In this document: one piece after another, positions 6,882-10,303 of the stretch
How the letters are laid out: each line of letters begins with the position of its first letter
Numbering within the stretch: the stretch's first letter is position 1
Origin: Planctomycetota bacterium
Lineage (GTDB): Bacteria; Planctomycetota; MHYJ01; JACPRB01
Direction of reading: 5' to 3'
DNA length: 10,303 nucleotides
Assembly (NCBI GenBank): GCA_016200125.1
Contig: JACQFK010000318.1
Coordinates: 1-10,303 of the forward strand
Position numbers and translations under genes: made by a program
Notes under the pieces: generated by a model
What the model was told of the DNA's origin: nothing
The model's input: only the letters and a program-made list of their open reading frames with translations
Databases searched by the model: none

Positions 6882-7832
6882 ATGAAGCGGATCGGACGCA
6901 GTTTCGGACTCTGGACGGCGCTCTGCGTGGCCTCGTGCGCGACGTCGTCGGGCGACGTGTCCCCCATGAAGGCGCCGTTGCCCGCGCCGGCGCAGCTGCC
7001 GCAGGACGGCAAGCTGAGGGTCATCGCCTTCGGCGCCCACCCCGACGACTGCGAGCTGCGCGAAGGCGGCTGCGCGGCGAAGTGGGCGGCGCTGGGCCAC
7101 CACGTCAAATTCGTCTCGGTTACGAACGGCGACATCGGCCACTGTAACATGGCGGGCGGGCCGCTCGCGATGCGCCGCGCCTCGGAGGTGAAGGAGACGT
7201 CCAGGCTCCTGGGCATCTCGCACGAGGTGCTCGACATCCACGACGGCGAGCTCATGGTCACCATGGACAACCGCCGGACGATCTGCCGCCTGATCCGCGA
7301 GTGGAAGGCGGACCTGGTGATCAGCCACCGCCCCAACGACTACCATCCGGACCACCGCTACGTCGGCGTGCTCGTCATGGACGCGGCCTACATGGTGACG
7401 GTGCCCTTCTTCTGTCCCGACACGCCGTACCTCACGAAGAACCCGGTCTTCCTCTTCTCGGAGGACAACTTCCAGCGCCCGAACCCCTTCACGGCGGACA
7501 TCGCGGTCGCGATCGACGACGTGATCGAGAAGAAGCTCGGCGCCGTCGAGGCGCTCCACTCCCAGTTCTTCGAGGGCGGCGCCAACGGCCACGCCGGCCT
7601 GGTGCCCGACCGGCAGAACGCCGAGGCCTGGGCCGCGCGGAAGAAGCAGGTGCGCGACAACTTCTCGAAGCGCTTCGCCTCGACCGCGACGAAGTTCCGG
7701 GCCTCGCTCGAGGGCTACTACGGGAAGGACGAGGCGGCGAAGGTCGGCTTCGCGGAGGCCTTCGAGGTCTGCGAGTACGGCCGCCGTCCCACGGCCGAGG
7801 AGATCCGCAAGCTTTTCCCCTTCTTCAAGTAG
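6882..7832 (+). CDS. PIG-L/LmbE-family deacetylase, lipoprotein (copy A)
   Basis: A 316-residue zinc-dependent N-deacetylase of the PIG-L family, which removes acetyl groups from GlcNAc-containing or related substrates (GlcNAc-PI, mycothiol precursor, bacillithiol precursor and others). The N-terminus has a basic start, hydrophobic core and lipobox VASC, giving lipidated C19; a Pro/Ala linker then leads to the catalytic domain at about 44. Metal and catalytic residues are in AHPDD (H53, D55, D56) and HRPNDYHPDHR (149-159); by analogy with MshB, H158 binds zinc and H155 assists catalysis. NGDIGH (82-87) and MAGGPLAMRRASE follow the first motif. After the core comes a charged helical stretch (about 245-285) and the end motif CEYGRRPTAEEIRKLFPFF (297-315), shared with the paralogs. 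GGGAGGG at 6869-6875 supports the ATG at 6882. First gene of the tandem triplet. The substrate is unknown; the lipoprotein signal places it in the envelope. Confidence 0.93.
   Translation: MKRIGRSFGLWTALCVASCATSSGDVSPMKAPLPAPAQLPQDGKLRVIAFGAHPDDCELREGGCAAKWAALGHHVKFVSVTNGDIGHCNMAGGPLAMRRASEVKETSRLLGISHEVLDIHDGELMVTMDNRRTICRLIREWKADLVISHRPNDYHPDHRYVGVLVMDAAYMVTVPFFCPDTPYLTKNPVFLFSEDNFQRPNPFTADIAVAIDDVIEKKLGAVEALHSQFFEGGANGHAGLVPDRQNAEAWAARKKQVRDNFSKRFASTATKFRASLEGYYGKDEAAKVGFAEAFEVCEYGRRPTAEEIRKLFPFFK
7286..7361 (+). repeat. 76-base block identical to 8127-8202 (deacetylase copies A and B)
   Basis: This stretch encodes RLIREWKAD through the HPDHRY active-site motif and is base-for-base identical to 8127-8202, including all third codon positions. 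The flanking bases differ on both sides. The third copy has several substitutions over the same segment. Confidence 0.92.
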
Positions 7833-7839
7833 GGAGATC

Positions 7840-8658
<819 letters not shown>

Positions 8659-8669
8659 AGGAGAGTCCG

Positions 8670-9587
8670 ATGAACCCACGCCTCGCGCTCCTTCCGCTGC
8701 TGTTCGCGGCCTCCTGCGCCTTCCCCGCGCCGGTGGCGCTCATGGACCCCCCTCAGGACGGCAAGCTCCGCATCATCGCGTTCGGCGCCCATCCGGACGA
8801 CTGCGAGTGGGCCGAGGGCGGCGCCGGCGCCAAGTGGGCGGCGCTGGGCCACCACGTCAAGTTCGTCTCCTGCACGAACGGCGACATCGGCCACTGGGGC
8901 ATGGCGGGCGGGCCGCTGGCCAAGCGGCGCGCGGCCGAGGTGAAGAAGTGCGGCGAGATCCTGGGGGCCGCGTCGCAGGTGCTCGACATCCACGACGGCG
9001 AGCTCATGGTCACGATGGAGAACCGGCGCACGATCTGCCGGCTGATCCGCGAGTGGAAGGCGGATGTGGTCATCAGCCACCGTCCCAACGACTACCACCC
9101 CGACCACCGCTACGTCGGCGTGCTCGTCATGGACGCGGCCTACATGGTCACGGTGCCCCACTTCTGCCCCGACACGCCGCACCTGACGAAGAATCCGGTC
9201 TTCCTGTTCTCGGAGGACGAGTTCCAGCGGCCGAACCCCTTCACGCCGGACATCGCGGTGTCGGTGGACGACGTGATCGAGAAGAAGCTCGCCGCGATGG
9301 AGGCGCTGGAGTCGCAGTTCTACGAGGGCGGCTGCAACGGCGGGAAGCACCTGGTGCCCGATCCCAAGGACCCCGCGGCCGTGGCCGCCCGGAAGCAGCA
9401 GGTGCGGACGGAGTTCGAGGGCTACTTCTCCGCCCCCGCGAAGCAGCACCGCGCGGCGCTCGCGAAGTACTACGGCGCCGAGGCGGCGGACAAGGTCCGC
9501 TTCGCGGAGGCCTTCGAGATCTGCGAGTACGGCCGCCGCCCCACGGCCGACGAGATCCGCAAGCTCTTTCCCTTCTTCTCCAAGTAG
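8670..9587 (+). CDS. PIG-L/LmbE-family deacetylase, lipoprotein (copy C)
   Basis: A 305-residue paralog with a lipoprotein signal: MNPRLALLPLLFAASC gives lipobox AASC and lipidated C16, then a short linker to the catalytic domain at about 30. Metal and catalytic motifs are intact: AHPDD (H41, D43, D44) and HRPNDYHPDHR (137-147; H143, H146). Over the whole length it is closer to copy A than to B: both have LDIHDGELMVTM, ENRRTICRLIREW or its D variant, YVGVLVMDAAYMVTVP and the ending CEYGRRPTADEIRKLFPFF. Small differences near the active site (HWGMAGG against HCNMAGG; PHFCPD against PFFCPD) could tune substrate choice. AGAGGAGA (8657-8664) overlaps the stop of copy B and supports ATG 8670, 11 bases downstream. 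As with copy A, envelope location is inferred from the signal and the substrate is unknown. Confidence 0.93.
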   Translation: MNPRLALLPLLFAASCAFPAPVALMDPPQDGKLRIIAFGAHPDDCEWAEGGAGAKWAALGHHVKFVSCTNGDIGHWGMAGGPLAKRRAAEVKKCGEILGAASQVLDIHDGELMVTMENRRTICRLIREWKADVVISHRPNDYHPDHRYVGVLVMDAAYMVTVPHFCPDTPHLTKNPVFLFSEDEFQRPNPFTPDIAVSVDDVIEKKLAAMEALESQFYEGGCNGGKHLVPDPKDPAAVAARKQQVRTEFEGYFSAPAKQHRAALAKYYGAEAADKVRFAEAFEICEYGRRPTADEIRKLFPFFSK

Positions 9588-9599
9588 CGGATTTCCGCA

Positions 9600-9619
9600 C
9601 CCCCGGGGCGCCGCGGGGG
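9600..9619 (+). terminator. Weak GC hairpin after the deacetylase cluster
   Basis: CCCCCG (9600-9605) can pair with CGGGGG (9614-9619) across an eight-base loop, 12 bases after the stop of copy C. No T-run follows (AACTATAGC), so termination is doubtful; it may be only a pause or a by-product of GC-rich sequence. The 82-base gap holds no gene. GAGAGGAG at 9654-9661 is the Shine-Dalgarno of the next gene. Confidence 0.25.
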
Positions 9620-9669
9620 GAACTATAGCTTGAGCCGTCGAGCGGGATCCCCCTGAGAGGAGCCACTCC

Positions 9670-10303
9670 ATGCCCTTCGCGCTTCGCCTTCTCGTCTTCC
9701 TGGTCCTCGGCGCGCCCCTCCTTTCCGCGCAGCAGCGCCGGAACGCGGCGGCCGCCCCCGAGCAGCCCGGCGTGGTCTGCCACGTCAAGGTCGTCTCGGA
9801 CAAGGTCGCGGACATGACGAACCTCGAGACCTGGAAGAAGGCCTACCTCAAGGAGGGGATGAGCGACGCCGAGAGGGCGCTGACGGTGTGGCGGACCGTG
9901 CGCACCTACCAGCACCAGGAGGCGCCGCCGAACGAGTACGTCCAGCAGGAGCTGGCCGTACAGGATCCCTTCAAGATCTTCAACGTCTACGGCTACTCGC
10001 TCTGCAGCATCGCGTCCAGCGACGTCGAATGCCTCGCCCGCGCCGCGGGACTCAAGGCGCGCGGTCGGATCATCAACTCCCACAGCGTGCCCGAGGTCTT
10101 CTACGACGGGGAGTGGCACCTCATCGACAGCTCGCTCATGACCTACTTCCCCAAGGCCGACGGGAAGCTGGCGAGCGTCGACGAGATCATGGCGGGCATC
10201 AAGGACTGGTACGACAAGAACCCGGGCTACAAGAAGAACAACGACAAGCTCGCGCAGTTCATGCGCGGCGGCGGCTGGAGGAAGGGCCCCGAGGTGCTGA
10301 GCC
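9670..10303 (+). CDS. Secreted transglutaminase-like protein, 3' end cut by the window
   Basis: 211 residues are visible and the frame is open at the window end. The N-terminus has a signal peptide: hydrophobic core about 5-19, probable cleavage near LLSAQQ (17-22), no lipobox. A transglutaminase-like core follows, with candidate triad C112 (YGYSLCSIASSDVECLARAA, 107-126), H138 (INSHSVPEVFY) and D153 (GEWHLIDSSL). The spacing and the GLKARGR strand between Cys and His fit the bacterial transglutaminase-like superfamily, whose members are mostly papain-fold peptidases or of unknown function rather than true crosslinkers. The glycine-cysteine pair usual in this superfamily (GxC) is LC here. A strong Shine-Dalgarno (9654-9661) precedes the ATG. 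It follows the deacetylases by 82 bases in the same direction and could share their transcript or have its own promoter. What lies after residue 211 cannot be seen. Confidence 0.82.
   Translation, partial: MPFALRLLVFLVLGAPLLSAQQRRNAAAAPEQPGVVCHVKVVSDKVADMTNLETWKKAYLKEGMSDAERALTVWRTVRTYQHQEAPPNEYVQQELAVQDPFKIFNVYGYSLCSIASSDVECLARAAGLKARGRIINSHSVPEVFYDGEWHLIDSSLMTYFPKADGKLASVDEIMAGIKDWYDKNPGYKKNNDKLAQFMRGGGWRKGPEVLS

Noticed and set aside
9587..9598. GCGGATTTCCGC just after the stop of copy C as a terminator hairpin
   Set aside because: Only a 4-base-pair stem with a four-base loop and no T-run; too weak to call.

Overview
This is a GC-rich (by eye well above 60%) bacterial chromosomal window with nine protein-coding genes, two of them cut by the window edges. 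I see no RNA genes, insertion sequences, CRISPR arrays or phage genes. The lineage is probably Planctomycetota or a similar high-GC, metagenome-type lineage. This is an inference from gene content: two membrane proteins that start with the same zinc-ribbon module and carry large non-catalytic beta-sandwich-like C-termini, a bacterial archaemetzincin, an NHL propeller protein, and a cluster of exported PIG-L deacetylases. No marker gene settles it.

Layout. Positions 1-645 (+) hold the 3' part of a divergent ThyX-like (FAD-dependent thymidylate synthase family) protein. It meets, tail to tail with a 4-base gap, a minus-strand block. Read in its own direction, that block is an archaemetzincin-like zinc protease (5714-5010), then a 1002-residue zinc-ribbon/membrane/beta-sandwich protein (4841-1833), then a shorter protein of the same design (1783-650). 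The last two share an N-terminus of identical cysteine spacing and lie 49 bases apart, so they are probably co-transcribed. A 76-base divergent intergenic region (5715-5790) separates this block from a plus-strand block: an exported six-bladed NHL protein (5791-6822), three tandem PIG-L/LmbE-family deacetylases (6882-7832, 7840-8658, 8670-9587), and a secreted transglutaminase-like protein that runs off the window (9670-10303).

How the genes may work together. The three deacetylases are clear paralogs with intact metal-binding motifs. The first and third have lipoprotein signal peptides, while the middle one has no signal and should be cytosolic. They are 7 and 11 bases apart with a Shine-Dalgarno before each, so they almost certainly form one transcript. 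A reasonable but untested reading is that the plus-strand block makes an envelope-modifying set: N-deacetylation of related amino-sugar substrates on both sides of the membrane, with an exported NHL protein and an exported cysteine-protease-fold enzyme encoded alongside. The minus-strand pair looks like membrane-anchored proteins with a cytoplasmic zinc ribbon and an exported C-terminal region; their function is unknown.

The most notable points are the lipoprotein/cytosolic/lipoprotein triplet with mosaic sequence identity between copies, the paired zinc-ribbon membrane proteins, the archaemetzincin lacking one structural zinc cysteine, and two clean inverted repeats in intergenic DNA.
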